NCBI RefSeq assembly: GCF_004341515.1
Contig: NZ_SLZF01000001.1
Coordinates: 992,001 to 1,056,000, forward strand
From: Allobosea sp. BK604
Lineage (GTDB): Bacteria > Pseudomonadota > Alphaproteobacteria > Rhizobiales > Beijerinckiaceae
Direction: 5' to 3'
DNA length: 64,000 nucleotides
Position 1 is the stretch's first letter. Each line of letters starts with the position of its first letter. This document shows positions 27,545 to 36,388 of this stretch, piece by piece. The notes under the pieces were generated by a model. It ran no database searches. It was not told the origin of the DNA and saw only the letters and a list, made by a program, of their open reading frames with translations. The translations under genes were made by a program, and so were the position numbers.

Positions 27545-27656
27545 GAATTCGCCAGCTATCGGCTGGCGTGGTTGCCGAGAACCGGAGCCAGGCGGACATC
27601 TGGTCCGCGAGCACCGGAGGTGCCGGCCGCCGCGTCAGGCGGCCGCCCTGGAATTC
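27545..27656. repeat. GAATTC-ended intergenic repeat, copy B
   Basis: 112 bp bounded by GAATTC, sharing CCGAGAACCGGAGC and GAGCACCGGAGG with copy A. Stems: GCCAGC-TATCG-GCTGGC, GCGGAC-ATCTG-GTCCGC and GGCCGCC-GCGTCA-GGCGGCC. The last stem differs from copy A on both arms, so pairing is preserved. The right GAATTC overlaps the TGA stop of lptM (27655-27657, reverse strand). Confidence 0.82.
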
Positions 27657-27918
27657 ACATCAAGGGATCGAGCACGAAGCTCTTGTTGGGGATGGTGATG
27701 GCGCGGTTGGTCTTCGGCGCACGGGCGAGCGGCGAGGTCTCGCCCGGCGACGGCACCCGTTCCTCGACAGCGCCGATCTGATCGTCCGGGAGGTCGATCG
27801 CATTCGTTGCGTTCGGCGGCGGCTCGAGCGGCCCCCTGCGACCACAGGCTGTCAACGCGAGGCCAAGCAGGCCGGCGACCAGGATGGCGCGGCCGATTTT
27901 CAGGCGGGTATGCGGCAC
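27655..27918 (-). CDS. lptM: LptM-like lipoprotein (LPS translocon maturation)
   Basis: 87 aa from GTG 27918, which has GAGGA about nine bases upstream; an upstream TTG (27951) is less likely. The signal peptide ends in the lipobox LALTACGRRGPLEPPP, which is the LptM/YifL hallmark: a lipidated Cys followed by GxRGPL. The family helps LptD assemble at the outer membrane. Position between argH and lysA is the usual one for Hyphomicrobiales. The stop codon lies in the adjacent repeat. Confidence 0.85.
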   Translation of the reverse strand: MPHTRLKIGRAILVAGLLGLALTACGRRGPLEPPPNATNAIDLPDDQIGAVEERVPSPGETSPLARAPKTNRAITIPNKSFVLDPLM

Positions 27919-27984
27919 GAACGAAAATCCTCGGGCGATAGGTGGCGGCAATGTAGCGAATGGCGCGCGGTGTTGCGAGGGCCC

Positions 27985-29391
27985 TCACGCTTTCGCGTGC
28001 TGCCCCGCCTCCTTCGCGAGTTGCTTCAGCCAGCGCTTGGCCTGGCGCTTCACGTTCGCCGGGGCCGTACCACCGTAGCTGACGCGGCTCTTCACCGACT
28101 GCTCGACGCCGAGCACGGCGAAGACAGCCTGCGTGATCTTCGGCTCGACCGCCTGCATCTCCTCGAGCGAGAGCCTCTCCAGCCCGACGCCCTTGGCGGA
28201 GGCGATGCCGACGAGGCGCCCGGTGACGTGATGCGCGTCGCGGAACGGCATCTTCAGCACCCGGACCAGCCAATCGGCGAGATCGGTTGCGGTGGCGTAG
28301 CCCAGGCCCGCCGCCTTCTTCATCACCTTCAGGTCGGGCGCCATGTCGCGCACCATGCCGCTCATGGCGGCCAGGCAGAGCGACAGGGTCTGGACGGCAT
28401 CGAACGTGCCCTCCTTGTCCTCCTGCATGTCCTTCGAATAGGTCAGCGGCAGGCCCTTCATCATCGTCAGCAGCGCCTGCAGCGCCCCGAAGACGCGCCC
28501 CGTCTTGCCGCGCACCAGCTCGGCCGCGTCGGGATTGCGCTTCTGCGGCATGATCGAGGAGCCGGTCGAGAACTTGTCGGAGAGCTTGACGAAGCCGAAC
28601 TGGGGCGTCGCCCAGAGCACGATCTCCTCGGCGAGGCGCGAGAGATGCATCGCGCAGATCGAGGCGGCCGAGAGCGTCTCCAGCACGAAATCGCGGTCCG
28701 AGACCGAATCGAGCGAGTTCGCCGTCGGCCGGGCGAAGCCGAGCGCCTGCGCCGTCATGTGCCGGTCGATCGGGAAGGAGGTGCCGGCGAGGGCCGCGGC
28801 GCCGAGCGGGCACTCGTTCAGCCGCTCGCGCGCATCGCGGAACCGGCTGCGGTCACGCGCCAGCATCTCGACATAGGCCAGCATATGGTGGCCGAACGTG
28901 ACCGGCTGCGCCGATTGCAGATGGGTGAAGCCCGGCATCACCGCGCCGGCATAGGTCTCGGCCTTCTCGGCCAGCGCGAGCTGGAGATCGGCGATCTGCG
29001 CATCGAGCTGGTCGAGCGTGTCGCGCACCCATAGCCGCATGTCGGTCGCGACCTGGTCGTTGCGCGAGCGCGCGGTATGCAGCCGGCCGGCTGCGGGGCC
29101 GATCAGGTCCTTGAGGCGGCTCTCGACATTCATGTGGATGTCCTCGAGCGCGCGCGAGAACGTGAAGCTGCCGGCCTCGATCTCGCCTTCGACGCTCTTG
29201 AGTCCGTCGCGGATCGCAGTCACATCCTCAGACGTCAGGATGCCTGTCTCGCCCAGCATGGCGGCATGCGCGAGCGATCCGCGGATGTCCTGGCGCCACA
29301 GCCGCTGGTCGAAATCGATGGAAGCGTTGATCTCTTCCATGATGGCGTCCGGCCCTGTGGCGAAACGTCCGCCCCACATGCGATTGCTCAC
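27985..29391 (-). CDS. argH: Argininosuccinate lyase
   Basis: Cleaves argininosuccinate to arginine and fumarate, 468 aa. The fumarase-superfamily signature [12 protein letters not shown] is intact; [17 protein letters not shown] and [16 protein letters not shown] supply other active-site residues. Start [10 protein letters not shown] is standard. It is divergent from the TlpA-like gene with 28 bp between starts, so the two promoters overlap. Confidence 0.97.
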   Translation of the reverse strand: MSNRMWGGRFATGPDAIMEEINASIDFDQRLWRQDIRGSLAHAAMLGETGILTSEDVTAIRDGLKSVEGEIEAGSFTFSRALEDIHMNVESRLKDLIGPAAGRLHTARSRNDQVATDMRLWVRDTLDQLDAQIADLQLALAEKAETYAGAVMPGFTHLQSAQPVTFGHHMLAYVEMLARDRSRFRDARERLNECPLGAAALAGTSFPIDRHMTAQALGFARPTANSLDSVSDRDFVLETLSAASICAMHLSRLAEEIVLWATPQFGFVKLSDKFSTGSSIMPQKRNPDAAELVRGKTGRVFGALQALLTMMKGLPLTYSKDMQEDKEGTFDAVQTLSLCLAAMSGMVRDMAPDLKVMKKAAGLGYATATDLADWLVRVLKMPFRDAHHVTGRLVGIASAKGVGLERLSLEEMQAVEPKITQAVFAVLGVEQSVKSRVSYGGTAPANVKRQAKRWLKQLAKEAGQHAKA

Positions 29392-29419
29392 GACCGATTT
29401 TCCTGTTGTTTGGACGCCG

Positions 29420-30046
29420 ATGACGCCGGTTAAGAAAAGTCTCGCCGCATTCAGCCTCGTGCTCGTCGCGGCCGTGGGCGGTGCGGCCGCCTTCTACTCC
29501 GGCTGGGGCGCAGCCGGCAATTCCGCTTGCGCACCTGCACAACCGATCACGCAGAAAATGGCGGCGCTCGCGCGTGGCGAGGTCGCGGCCGCGCAGGTCT
29601 CGGAGCGGCCGGGCCCGCTGCCCAATCTCGGCTTCACCGGCCCCGACGGCAAGGCGATGACGCTGGCCGATTTCAAGGGCAGGACAGTCCTGGTCAATCT
29701 CTGGGCGACCTGGTGCGCGCCCTGCAAGGCCGAGATGCCGGCGCTGGACAAGCTGCAGGCCCAGCTCGGCGGCCCGGATTTCGAGGTCGTCACCGTCAAT
29801 ATCGACACGCGCGACCTCGACAAACCGAAGCACTGGCTCAAGGCCAAGAAGATCGAGAAGCTCGCCTATTACGCCGATCCGGAAGCGAAGGTCTTCCAGG
29901 ACCTCAAGGCGGTCGGCAAGGCCGAGGGCATGCCGACGACGCTGGTCGTCAGCAAGGAGGGCTGCCAGCTCGCGATCCTGCATGGCGCCGCCGACTGGGG
30001 CAGCCAGGACGCGCTCGCCTTCATCAGCGCAGCGGCCGGGCGCTGA
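29420..30046 (+). CDS. tlpA: TlpA/CycY-type membrane-anchored thiol-disulfide oxidoreductase
   Basis: 208 aa with an N-terminal membrane anchor ([18 protein letters not shown]) and a periplasmic thioredoxin domain carrying [13 protein letters not shown]. The insertion after the first strand and the [14 protein letters not shown] ending match TlpA of Bradyrhizobium, which reduces periplasmic thiols for cytochrome c oxidase maturation. ATG 29420 is chosen over the open frame inside argH antisense. A CcmG-like role is the alternative. Confidence 0.85.
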   Translation: MTPVKKSLAAFSLVLVAAVGGAAAFYSGWGAAGNSACAPAQPITQKMAALARGEVAAAQVSERPGPLPNLGFTGPDGKAMTLADFKGRTVLVNLWATWCAPCKAEMPALDKLQAQLGGPDFEVVTVNIDTRDLDKPKHWLKAKKIEKLAYYADPEAKVFQDLKAVGKAEGMPTTLVVSKEGCQLAILHGAADWGSQDALAFISAAAGR

Positions 30047-30143
30047 ACCTCGGCGCGATCGCGCCGGTACTCGCGACGTCATATGAACGATATGCCGCCC
30101 TTGCACGTTGATGCCGGTCGTCAAAGTGATCTGGAGGGATGGA

Positions 30144-31139
30144 ATGCCTTTGATCCGGGGCCGCGCGGTCCGCTTCTCACGGGCAGCCTTTGTCTGGCTG
30201 GCGCTTCTGGCAGCGCCTCTGCCTGGCGGGCAGGCCGCTTTCGCGCAGGATAAGCAGGCGATCGCCGGCACCAGCGTCTCACTCGTGCCCCTGCCCGGCT
30301 TCAAGCCGGCCTCAGGCTTCGCCGGCCTGCAGCATCCCGAGACCAAGGCGAGCGTCCTCATCGTCGAGATGCCCCCTGTCGCCTATGACCAGATCTCGAC
30401 CCTGTTCCGCGACGAGGAGACGGCGAAGGCCGCCTTCGCCAAGCAGAACGTTACCGTCGAGAAGCTCGCGGAGATCGAGACTCCCGCTGGAAGAGTTCCG
30501 TTGATCGCCGGCACCCAGGACATGGCCGGCACCACCTTCGATAAATGGATCGGGCTGTTCAAAGGCGCCAAGACCGTGCTGGTCACCGTGCAGTCGCCGC
30601 AAGGCAGCGGCCTCGGCAATGATCGGGTCCAGGCGATGTACGCCTCGGTCACGCTCGGCGCCGAGCCCAGCATGGCCGAGAAGCTCAAGGCGATGCCCTT
30701 CACCGTCAAGCCGGCGGAGCCCTTCCGCATCGTCGACACGATGGGCGGGTCCGGCCTGCTGATGACCGTCGGCGATCGCAACATCGATCCCACCGGCAGC
30801 CAGCCCTTCCTCATCGTCGCCTACCAGACCTCCGGCCCGACCACGGCGGCGAACCTTCCGCAGACCGCCGAGCGGCTGCTCAAGCAGACCCGCGACTTCT
30901 CCGACGCCGCCGTCACCCGGCGCGAGAACGTGCGCTTCGCCGGCGGCCAGGGCTACCTGCTCGCTGGCACCTATACGCACGAGAAAGCCGGCAAGCAGGG
31001 CTTCGTCCAGTACATGGGCGTCGGCGAAAGCGGGCGCTTCGTCAGGATGATCGTGATGGCTGATCAGAAGCGGCTCGAAAGCCTGCAGCCGGCGATCAGG
31101 GCGATCGCGGCAAGCATCGCCTTCAACGATCGCAAGTAG
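30144..31139 (+). CDS. Secreted hypothetical protein
   Basis: 331 aa from ATG 30144, which has GGAGGG at 30132-30137; the open frame begins earlier at a TTG. Signal peptide about residues 1-34 (FVWLALLAAPLPGGQAAFAQD). The mature protein has VPLPGFKPASGFAGLQHPET and a repeat-like alternation of beta segments with no Cys. I recognise no named family. The TAG stop at 31137-31139 is followed directly by an intergenic repeat. Confidence 0.7.
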   Translation: MPLIRGRAVRFSRAAFVWLALLAAPLPGGQAAFAQDKQAIAGTSVSLVPLPGFKPASGFAGLQHPETKASVLIVEMPPVAYDQISTLFRDEETAKAAFAKQNVTVEKLAEIETPAGRVPLIAGTQDMAGTTFDKWIGLFKGAKTVLVTVQSPQGSGLGNDRVQAMYASVTLGAEPSMAEKLKAMPFTVKPAEPFRIVDTMGGSGLLMTVGDRNIDPTGSQPFLIVAYQTSGPTTAANLPQTAERLLKQTRDFSDAAVTRRENVRFAGGQGYLLAGTYTHEKAGKQGFVQYMGVGESGRFVRMIVMADQKRLESLQPAIRAIAASIAFNDRK

Positions 31140-31200
31140 AGCATTTTCGAGAGAAATGGACACCGGTTCGCGCGAAAAAATGCGTTAGAACAAAGGGATA
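31137..31200. repeat. GCATTTT intergenic repeat
   Basis: TAGAGCATTTTCGAGAGAAATGG...CGGTTCGCGCGAAAAAATGCGTTAGAACAAA has inverted ends GCATTTTCG and CGAAAAAATGC. This is the form of a widespread Rhizobiales intergenic element. It starts at the stop codon of the preceding gene. Only one copy is in the window, so family membership rests on recollection. Confidence 0.65.
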
Positions 31201-31206
31201 GGGGAT

Positions 31207-31267
31207 CCTCACGCTTCGGGGAAGCGAGGCACGGCGCGACGCTGGACAGGGTGCGCCGTTTGCCTCG
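31207..31267 (+). promoter_or_regulatory. Two mutually exclusive hairpins in the carbamoyltransferase leader
   Basis: Hairpin 1: CGCTTC-GGG-GAAGCG (31212-31226) with flanking CCT/AGG. Hairpin 2: CGAGGCACGGCGC (31225-31237) pairs with GCGCCGT-TT-GCCTCG (31253-31267). The arms overlap at 31225-31229, so both cannot form together. The second ends 29 bp before the start codon. A leader switch is possible; no U-run is present. Confidence 0.35.
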
Positions 31268-31296
31268 ATCGGCCTTAGTCCCTACCCTGCATTGCC

Positions 31297-33027
31297 ATGA
31301 CCTTTAAGATTGGGCTCGCCACGACTTTTCATGATCCGGCGATCGCCATCATCGACCCCGATGGCATGGTGGTCTTCGCCGAGGCGACTGAACGCTATCT
31401 GCAATTCAAGCGCGCGCCGAATTGCGAACCCGATACCGTCCCGCGCATGGAGAGCCTGCTCAGGCGCTACATCCCGAAGGGCGCCGAGGTCACCATTGCG
31501 ACGAGCTGGAGCGCCGAGTTCACCGGCTTCCTCGACCAGATGGATCGGGCCGGTTCCTTCACGCTCGACGCACTGCTGAAGCTCTCGCCCTCGCTCAACC
31601 GCTCCCTGGTGCCGGAGCGGGCCGAGCGCGCCTTTATCGCCTCGCTCCACCTTGGCCAGCAGCGCGCCGGCATCGGCACAATGCTCGGCCTCGACCGCGC
31701 CTTTGGTGACGCGAAGATCACCGGGCTGAAGCGCTATGGCCACCATCTCAGCCACGCGGCCTATGCCTGCTGGTCCTCTCCCTTCAGCGATGCCGCCTGT
31801 CTGGTCGTCGACGGCATGGGCGAGACCGGCGCCTCCGCCATCTTCGCACTGAGGGGCGGTGAGATCAGCGAGGTGAAGCGCCATCGCGGCCGTGAATCGA
31901 TCGGCTTCTATTTCGGCCTGGTCACCGACCTTGCCGGCTTCGACCAGACCAAGGGCGAGGAGTGGAAGATCATGGGGCTCGCGCCCTATGGCAGGCGCGA
32001 TCCCGACTTGCTCGCCCTGCTGCGCCAGCTCTACCGCATCGATGGCCGCAAGCTCGCCTTCACCGACGCGGCGACGACGCGACGGGTCGCGGCCGAGATC
32101 CTCGCCCGCCGTCCAGCCAACGCGCTCGATCAGGGCTGGGCGGATCTCGCCCGCTGCGGCCAGGACGTCTTCGCCGAGATGATGGAAGCCCTGCTGAGCG
32201 AAACGGCCGCGCTGGTGCCCTCGGAGAATCTCGTGCTCGCCGGCGGCTGCGCGCTCAATTCCTCGTTCAACGGCAAGATCGTCGGGCGCCACGGCTTCCG
32301 GCACGTCTTCGTGCCCTCGGCCCCAGCCGATGACGGCAACGCGATCGGCGCCGCCTGGCTTGCTCACGCCGAGGACAACCATGGCTGGCGCGCACCGAAA
32401 GGACCGATGACGCCCTATCTGGGCTCCTCGGTGTCGACCGAGCCGCTGGAGCGGATGACAGCCTGGGAACCGCGCCTGCAAAAACTCTCGCCAAACGAGA
32501 TCGCGCTCAAGACCGCCGAACTCCTGGCCGAAGGCAAGCTCGTCGGCTGGGTCCAGGGCCGGGCCGAATTCGGCCCGCGCGCGCTCGGCAACCGCTCGAT
32601 CCTCGCCGATCCGCGCCCGGCCGACGCGAAGGACCAACTCAACGCCAAGGTTAAGTACCGCGAGGCCTTCCGCCCCTTCGCCCCCTCGATCCTCGCCGAG
32701 CACGGGCCGGACTGGTTCGAGGATTATCAGGACGCGCCCTATATGGAGCGCACGCTGACCTGGAAGGAGGCCGTGCGCCAGCGCGTTCCGGCCGTGGTGC
32801 ACAAGGACGGGACGGGCCGCCTGCAAAGCGTCACGTCAGAGCGCAACCCGCGCTATCACGCCCTGATCTCGGCCTTCCATGCGCTGACCGGCGTGCCGGT
32901 GATCCTCAACACCTCGTTCAACGTGATGGGCAAGCCGATCCTGCATACGACCGAGGATGCGGTGCTGATGTTCTACACGACCGGTCTCGACGCGCTCGTG
33001 GTCGAGGACTGGCTCCTGGTGAAGTGA
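31297..33027 (+). CDS. NodU/CmcH-family O-carbamoyltransferase
   Basis: Transfers carbamoyl from carbamoyl phosphate via carbamoyladenylate to a hydroxyl of an unknown acceptor. 576 aa, the normal NodU/TobZ length. The N-terminal Kae1-like domain carries HHLSHA (about residue 148), VVDGMGETG and LAGGCALN; the C-terminal YrdC-like carbamoyltransferase domain carries GRAEFGPRALGNRSILADPR, VKYREAFRPFAPS and LNTSFN. All key motifs look intact. There are no nod, antibiotic or sugar-synthesis genes beside it, so its acceptor cannot be guessed. A repeat and paired hairpins lie upstream. Confidence 0.9.
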   Translation: MTFKIGLATTFHDPAIAIIDPDGMVVFAEATERYLQFKRAPNCEPDTVPRMESLLRRYIPKGAEVTIATSWSAEFTGFLDQMDRAGSFTLDALLKLSPSLNRSLVPERAERAFIASLHLGQQRAGIGTMLGLDRAFGDAKITGLKRYGHHLSHAAYACWSSPFSDAACLVVDGMGETGASAIFALRGGEISEVKRHRGRESIGFYFGLVTDLAGFDQTKGEEWKIMGLAPYGRRDPDLLALLRQLYRIDGRKLAFTDAATTRRVAAEILARRPANALDQGWADLARCGQDVFAEMMEALLSETAALVPSENLVLAGGCALNSSFNGKIVGRHGFRHVFVPSAPADDGNAIGAAWLAHAEDNHGWRAPKGPMTPYLGSSVSTEPLERMTAWEPRLQKLSPNEIALKTAELLAEGKLVGWVQGRAEFGPRALGNRSILADPRPADAKDQLNAKVKYREAFRPFAPSILAEHGPDWFEDYQDAPYMERTLTWKEAVRQRVPAVVHKDGTGRLQSVTSERNPRYHALISAFHALTGVPVILNTSFNVMGKPILHTTEDAVLMFYTTGLDALVVEDWLLVK

Positions 33028-33117
33028 TCGCTGCGGCTGATCGCAGGCATCAGCAACAAGCATTGGCGCAAACGCAGGATCAGCGGCATCCTCCTCGGCA
33101 AGAGGGGAGAGAATGTC

Positions 33118-33366
33118 ATGCTGCAACTGCGCCCGAACTGCGAATGCTGCGACCGCGACCTGCCCGCCGAGAGCCGGGAGGCGCGGATCTGCACCTACGA
33201 GTGCACCTTCTGCGCCGGTTGCGCCGAGGCGCGCTTCAAGGGCACCTGCCCGAATTGCGGAGGCGAACTGGTGCGCCGCCCGGTCAGGCCGGCTCATATG
33301 CTGCTGAAGCACCCGGCCTCGACCGAGCGCTTGCTGAAGCCGCATCCGGAATGCCGGGCGGCGTAG
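33118..33366 (+). CDS. DUF1272 zinc-ribbon protein
   Basis: 82 aa: LRPNCECCDRDLPAESREARICTYECTFCAGCAE is the DUF1272 core, with four Cys pairs (CECC, CTYEC, CAGC, CPNCGG) suited to binding one or two zinc ions. The family's function is unknown. RBS GGGGAGAG lies just ahead of ATG 33118. It is 90 bp after the carbamoyltransferase, in the same direction, and converges on grxD. Confidence 0.88.
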   Translation: MLQLRPNCECCDRDLPAESREARICTYECTFCAGCAEARFKGTCPNCGGELVRRPVRPAHMLLKHPASTERLLKPHPECRAA

Positions 33367-33375
33367 AATCGAAAG

Positions 33376-33717
33376 TCAGCCCGCCGGCTGCTTGACGGCG
33401 ATGCCCTTGTCCTCGAACAGCGCCTGCAACTCGCCGGCCTGGAACATCTCGCGGGTGATGTCGCAGCCGCCGATGAACTCGCCCTTGACGTAGAGCTGCG
33501 GGATGGTCGGCCAGTTCGAATAGGCCTTGATCCCCTCGCGGATCTCCTGATCCTCGAGCACGTTCACGCTGGCATAGGGCACGCCGATATAGCCCAGGAT
33601 CTGCACGACCTGACTCGAGAAGCCGCACATCGGGAATTGCGGCGTGCCCTTCATGAAGAGCACCACGTCATTGGTCTTCACGGCATTGTCGATGCGGGCG
33701 GCGATATCGCTCATCAT
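33376..33717 (-). CDS. grxD: Monothiol glutaredoxin (Grx4 type)
   Basis: Iron-sulfur cluster carrier of 113 aa. The active site is CGFS in FPMCGFSSQVV, with glutathione-binding WPTIPQLYVKG and GGCDI. It is a bona fide monothiol class member, which binds a [2Fe-2S] cluster with BolA partners; bolA is the gene just upstream, supporting that partnership. Two consecutive ATGs (33717, 33714) are possible starts. Confidence 0.95.
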   Translation of the reverse strand: MMSDIAARIDNAVKTNDVVLFMKGTPQFPMCGFSSQVVQILGYIGVPYASVNVLEDQEIREGIKAYSNWPTIPQLYVKGEFIGGCDITREMFQAGELQALFEDKGIAVKQPAG

Positions 33718-33760
33718 GTCTCTCCTCAGGCGGGGTCAAGGCCCGCTGGATGATATCGTT

Positions 33761-33997
33761 CTAATTCTGGGGAATGGCTGTCGTGAGTGCAAGGGCATGC
33801 AGCACTCCGCCCATGTTTCCTTGCAGGGCGGCATAGACCATCTGGTGCTGCTGGACCCTCGTCTTGCCCTTGAAGGCGGCTGAGGTCACGGTCGCGGCAT
33901 AATGGTCGCCATCGCCGGCGAGATCCTTGATCTCGACCACCGCATCCGGCAACGCCGCCTTGATCATGCGCTCGATCTCGTGCGCGTCCATCGCCAT
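33761..33997 (-). CDS. bolA: BolA/IbaG family protein
   Basis: 78 aa from ATG 33997 with GAGGA about nine bases ahead; ATG 33991 (MDAHEIE) is the alternative. The core reads MIKAALPDAVVEIKDLAGDGDHYAATV and ends KTRVQQHQMVYAAL, the BolA class with the conserved His-containing QHQ(M/L)V segment. It sits between purL and grxD and should pair with the monothiol glutaredoxin in iron-sulfur handling. Confidence 0.92.
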   Translation of the reverse strand: MAMDAHEIERMIKAALPDAVVEIKDLAGDGDHYAATVTSAAFKGKTRVQQHQMVYAALQGNMGGVLHALALTTAIPQN

Positions 33998-34010
33998 CGT
34001 GCTTGTCCTC

Positions 34011-36221
34011 TTACGCGCTCTTGCCGGACATATAGGCCGGGAACCAGGCCTCATGCGCATTGTTCAGCGTGGCCAGCGATATGGGCGCTTCACCCGGCAG
34101 GTTCAACGCGGTCCCACCGGTCGTGCCGATGATCGCGGCGGCAACGCCGGCAGCCTTCGCCTCGGCGACGAGCGCCTCGGCCGCGGCTGCAGGCAGCGTG
34201 ACGAGATAGCGCGCCTGATCCTCGCCGAAGAGCGCGGCATGGGCCGGGCCGGCCGGCAGCGCCGTGACCGTCGCGCCGATCTTGCCCGCCATCGCCATCT
34301 CGGCGAGCGCGAGGGCAAGGCCGCCATCCGAGAGATCGTGGCAGGCGCTGACGCGGCCATTCACGATCAGCCCGCGCACGAAATCGCCGTTCTTGCGCTC
34401 GATCGACAGGTCGACTGGCGGCGGCGCCCCTTCCTCGCGGCCGCAGATCGTCGCCAGATAGGAGGATTGACCGAGCCACCCCTGCGTCTCGCCGATCAGG
34501 ACGATCGCCTCGCCCTCAGCCTTGAAGCCGATCGTCGCGTGCCTGGTGACATCCGCCAGCACGCCGACACCGCCAATGGTCGGGGTCGGCAGGATCGAGA
34601 CGCCATTGGTCTCGTTGTAGAGCGAGACATTGCCGGAGACGACCGGGAAGTCGAGCGCCTTGCAGGCCTCGCCGATGCCCTTGATGCAGCCGACGAACTG
34701 GCCCATCACCTCGGGCCGCTCGGGATTGCCGAAATTCAGATTGTCGGTGATGGCGAGCGGCGTCGCGCCGACCGCGGTGAGGTTGCGCCAGGCTTCCGCG
34801 ACCGCCTGCTTGCCGCCCTCGAACGGATCGGCTTCGCAATAGCGTGGCGTCACGTCGGTGGTCATGGCGAGGCCCTTCGGCCCGTCCTCGATGCGCACGA
34901 TCCCCGCATCGCCGCCGGGCGTGACTACCGAATTGCCAAGGATCAGCGTGTCGTACTGCTCATAGACCCAGCGCTTCGAGCACAGGTCCGGCGAACCGAT
35001 CAGTTTGACCAGCGCAACTGCATTGGAGAGCGGGGCATTCACCGTTTCCGGCGCGATGCGCTGCTGACGCGGCGTCTCGATCCAGGGCCGGTCATATTCA
35101 GGCGCCTCGTCGCCGAGTTCCTTGATCGGCAGGTCGGCCATGACCTCGCCCTGATGCTTCACGACGAAGCGGAGCGTGTCGGTGGTGTGGCCGACGACAG
35201 CGAAATCGAGCCCCCATTTGCGGAAGATCGCCTCGGCCGGCTCCTCATGGCCGGGCTTGATCACCATGAGCATGCGCTCCTGGCTCTCCGAGAGCATCAT
35301 CTCATAGGCGCTCATGCCTTCCTCGCGGCACGGCACCTTGTCGAGATCGAGCTCGACGCCGAGATCGCCCTTCGCGCCCATCTCGACGGCCGAGCAGGTC
35401 AGGCCGGCCGCGCCCATGTCCTGGATCGCGTCGACATGGCCGGCAGCCATGATCTCGAGGCAGGCTTCCAGCAGCAGTTTCTCGGCGAAGGGATCGCCGA
35501 CCTGCACGGTCGGGCGCCGCTCCTCGCCGCCCTCGCCGAAGGCGGCCGAGGCCATGGTCGCGCCATGGATGCCGTCGCGGCCGGTCTTGGAGCCGAGATA
35601 GACGATCGCCTTCCCGACGCCGGTCGCCTTGGCGTAGAAGATCTCGTCCGCCTTCGCCAGGCCGACCGCCATGGCGTTGACCAGGATGTTGCCGTCATAG
35701 CGCGTGTGGAAGCCGACGAGCCCGCCGACCGTCGGCACGCCGAAGGAATTGCCGTAGCCGCCGACACCGGCGACGACACCCGACACCAGATGGCGGGTCT
35801 TGGGATGCGCGGGGTCGCCGAAGCGCAGCGCGTTCAGGGCCGCGATCGGCCGCGCGCCCATGGTGAAGACGTCGCGCAGGATGCCGCCGACGCCCGTGGT
35901 CGCACCCTGATAGGGCTCGATGAAGGACGGATGGTTGTGGCTCTCCATCTTGAAGACGATGGCGAGCCCGTCGCCGATATCGATGACGCCGGCATTCTCG
36001 CCCGGGCCCTGGATCACCCAGGGCGCCTTGGTCGGGAGCGTGCGCAGATGGATCTTCGACGACTTGTAGGAGCAGTGCTCGTTCCACATCGCCGAGACGA
36101 TGCCGAGCTCGGTGATCGACGGCTCGCGTCCGATCAGATGCAGGAAGCGCTGGTACTCGTCCGGCTTGAGGCCATGCTCGGCCACGAGCTGCGGGGTGAT
36201 CTTGATCTCGTTGGGAAGCAC
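34011..36221 (-). CDS. purL: Phosphoribosylformylglycinamidine synthase subunit PurL
   Basis: Makes FGAM from FGAR in purine synthesis with PurQ and PurS. 736 aa from GTG 36221 ([18 protein letters not shown]), matching small-type PurL length; the frame is open to 36374 but that part is Arg-rich. Motifs: [47 protein letters not shown] and [15 protein letters not shown]. It heads the leftward purL-bolA-grxD run. Confidence 0.95.
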   Translation of the reverse strand: MLPNEIKITPQLVAEHGLKPDEYQRFLHLIGREPSITELGIVSAMWNEHCSYKSSKIHLRTLPTKAPWVIQGPGENAGVIDIGDGLAIVFKMESHNHPSFIEPYQGATTGVGGILRDVFTMGARPIAALNALRFGDPAHPKTRHLVSGVVAGVGGYGNSFGVPTVGGLVGFHTRYDGNILVNAMAVGLAKADEIFYAKATGVGKAIVYLGSKTGRDGIHGATMASAAFGEGGEERRPTVQVGDPFAEKLLLEACLEIMAAGHVDAIQDMGAAGLTCSAVEMGAKGDLGVELDLDKVPCREEGMSAYEMMLSESQERMLMVIKPGHEEPAEAIFRKWGLDFAVVGHTTDTLRFVVKHQGEVMADLPIKELGDEAPEYDRPWIETPRQQRIAPETVNAPLSNAVALVKLIGSPDLCSKRWVYEQYDTLILGNSVVTPGGDAGIVRIEDGPKGLAMTTDVTPRYCEADPFEGGKQAVAEAWRNLTAVGATPLAITDNLNFGNPERPEVMGQFVGCIKGIGEACKALDFPVVSGNVSLYNETNGVSILPTPTIGGVGVLADVTRHATIGFKAEGEAIVLIGETQGWLGQSSYLATICGREEGAPPPVDLSIERKNGDFVRGLIVNGRVSACHDLSDGGLALALAEMAMAGKIGATVTALPAGPAHAALFGEDQARYLVTLPAAAAEALVAEAKAAGVAAAIIGTTGGTALNLPGEAPISLATLNNAHEAWFPAYMSGKSA

Positions 36222-36325
36222 GGCTCGCCTTGTCCCTGAAATGCGGACTCCAAGAGCCCTACCTGTTACCGGGCGGCATAACCTGACTGTCGTGCCGAGA
36301 CAACGCATTCCGCGCGATCGGCGGT

Positions 36326-36341
36326 TGGCACGTGAACTGCG
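36326..36341 (+). promoter_or_regulatory. Sigma-54-type (-24/-12) promoter candidate
   Basis: TTGGCACG-TGAA-CTGCG matches YTGGCACR-N4-TTGCW except one T, with exactly 10 bp between the GG and GC doublets. It lies about 48 bp before the ATG of the Tad/VWA gene at 36389, giving a predicted RNA start near 36352. A sigma-54 activator gene is at 41049. Confidence 0.5.
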
Positions 36342-36388
36342 CTGTTCTCCCCGACACGAGGCGGATCGTGTCAAGGAGGAACAGTCTG

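Noticed and set aside
23281..27656. Composite transposon bounded by the two GAATTC repeats
   Set aside because: There is no transposase, no target duplication was seen, and lysA-TIGR02302 is a usual Hyphomicrobiales neighbourhood, so the bracketing is more likely coincidence.
33927..36239. 770-codon open frame on + strand opposite purL
   Set aside because: It is a shadow: purL on the other strand has all family motifs, and the + product is Arg/Asp/His-rich with no recognisable domain. High-GC codon bias keeps that frame open.
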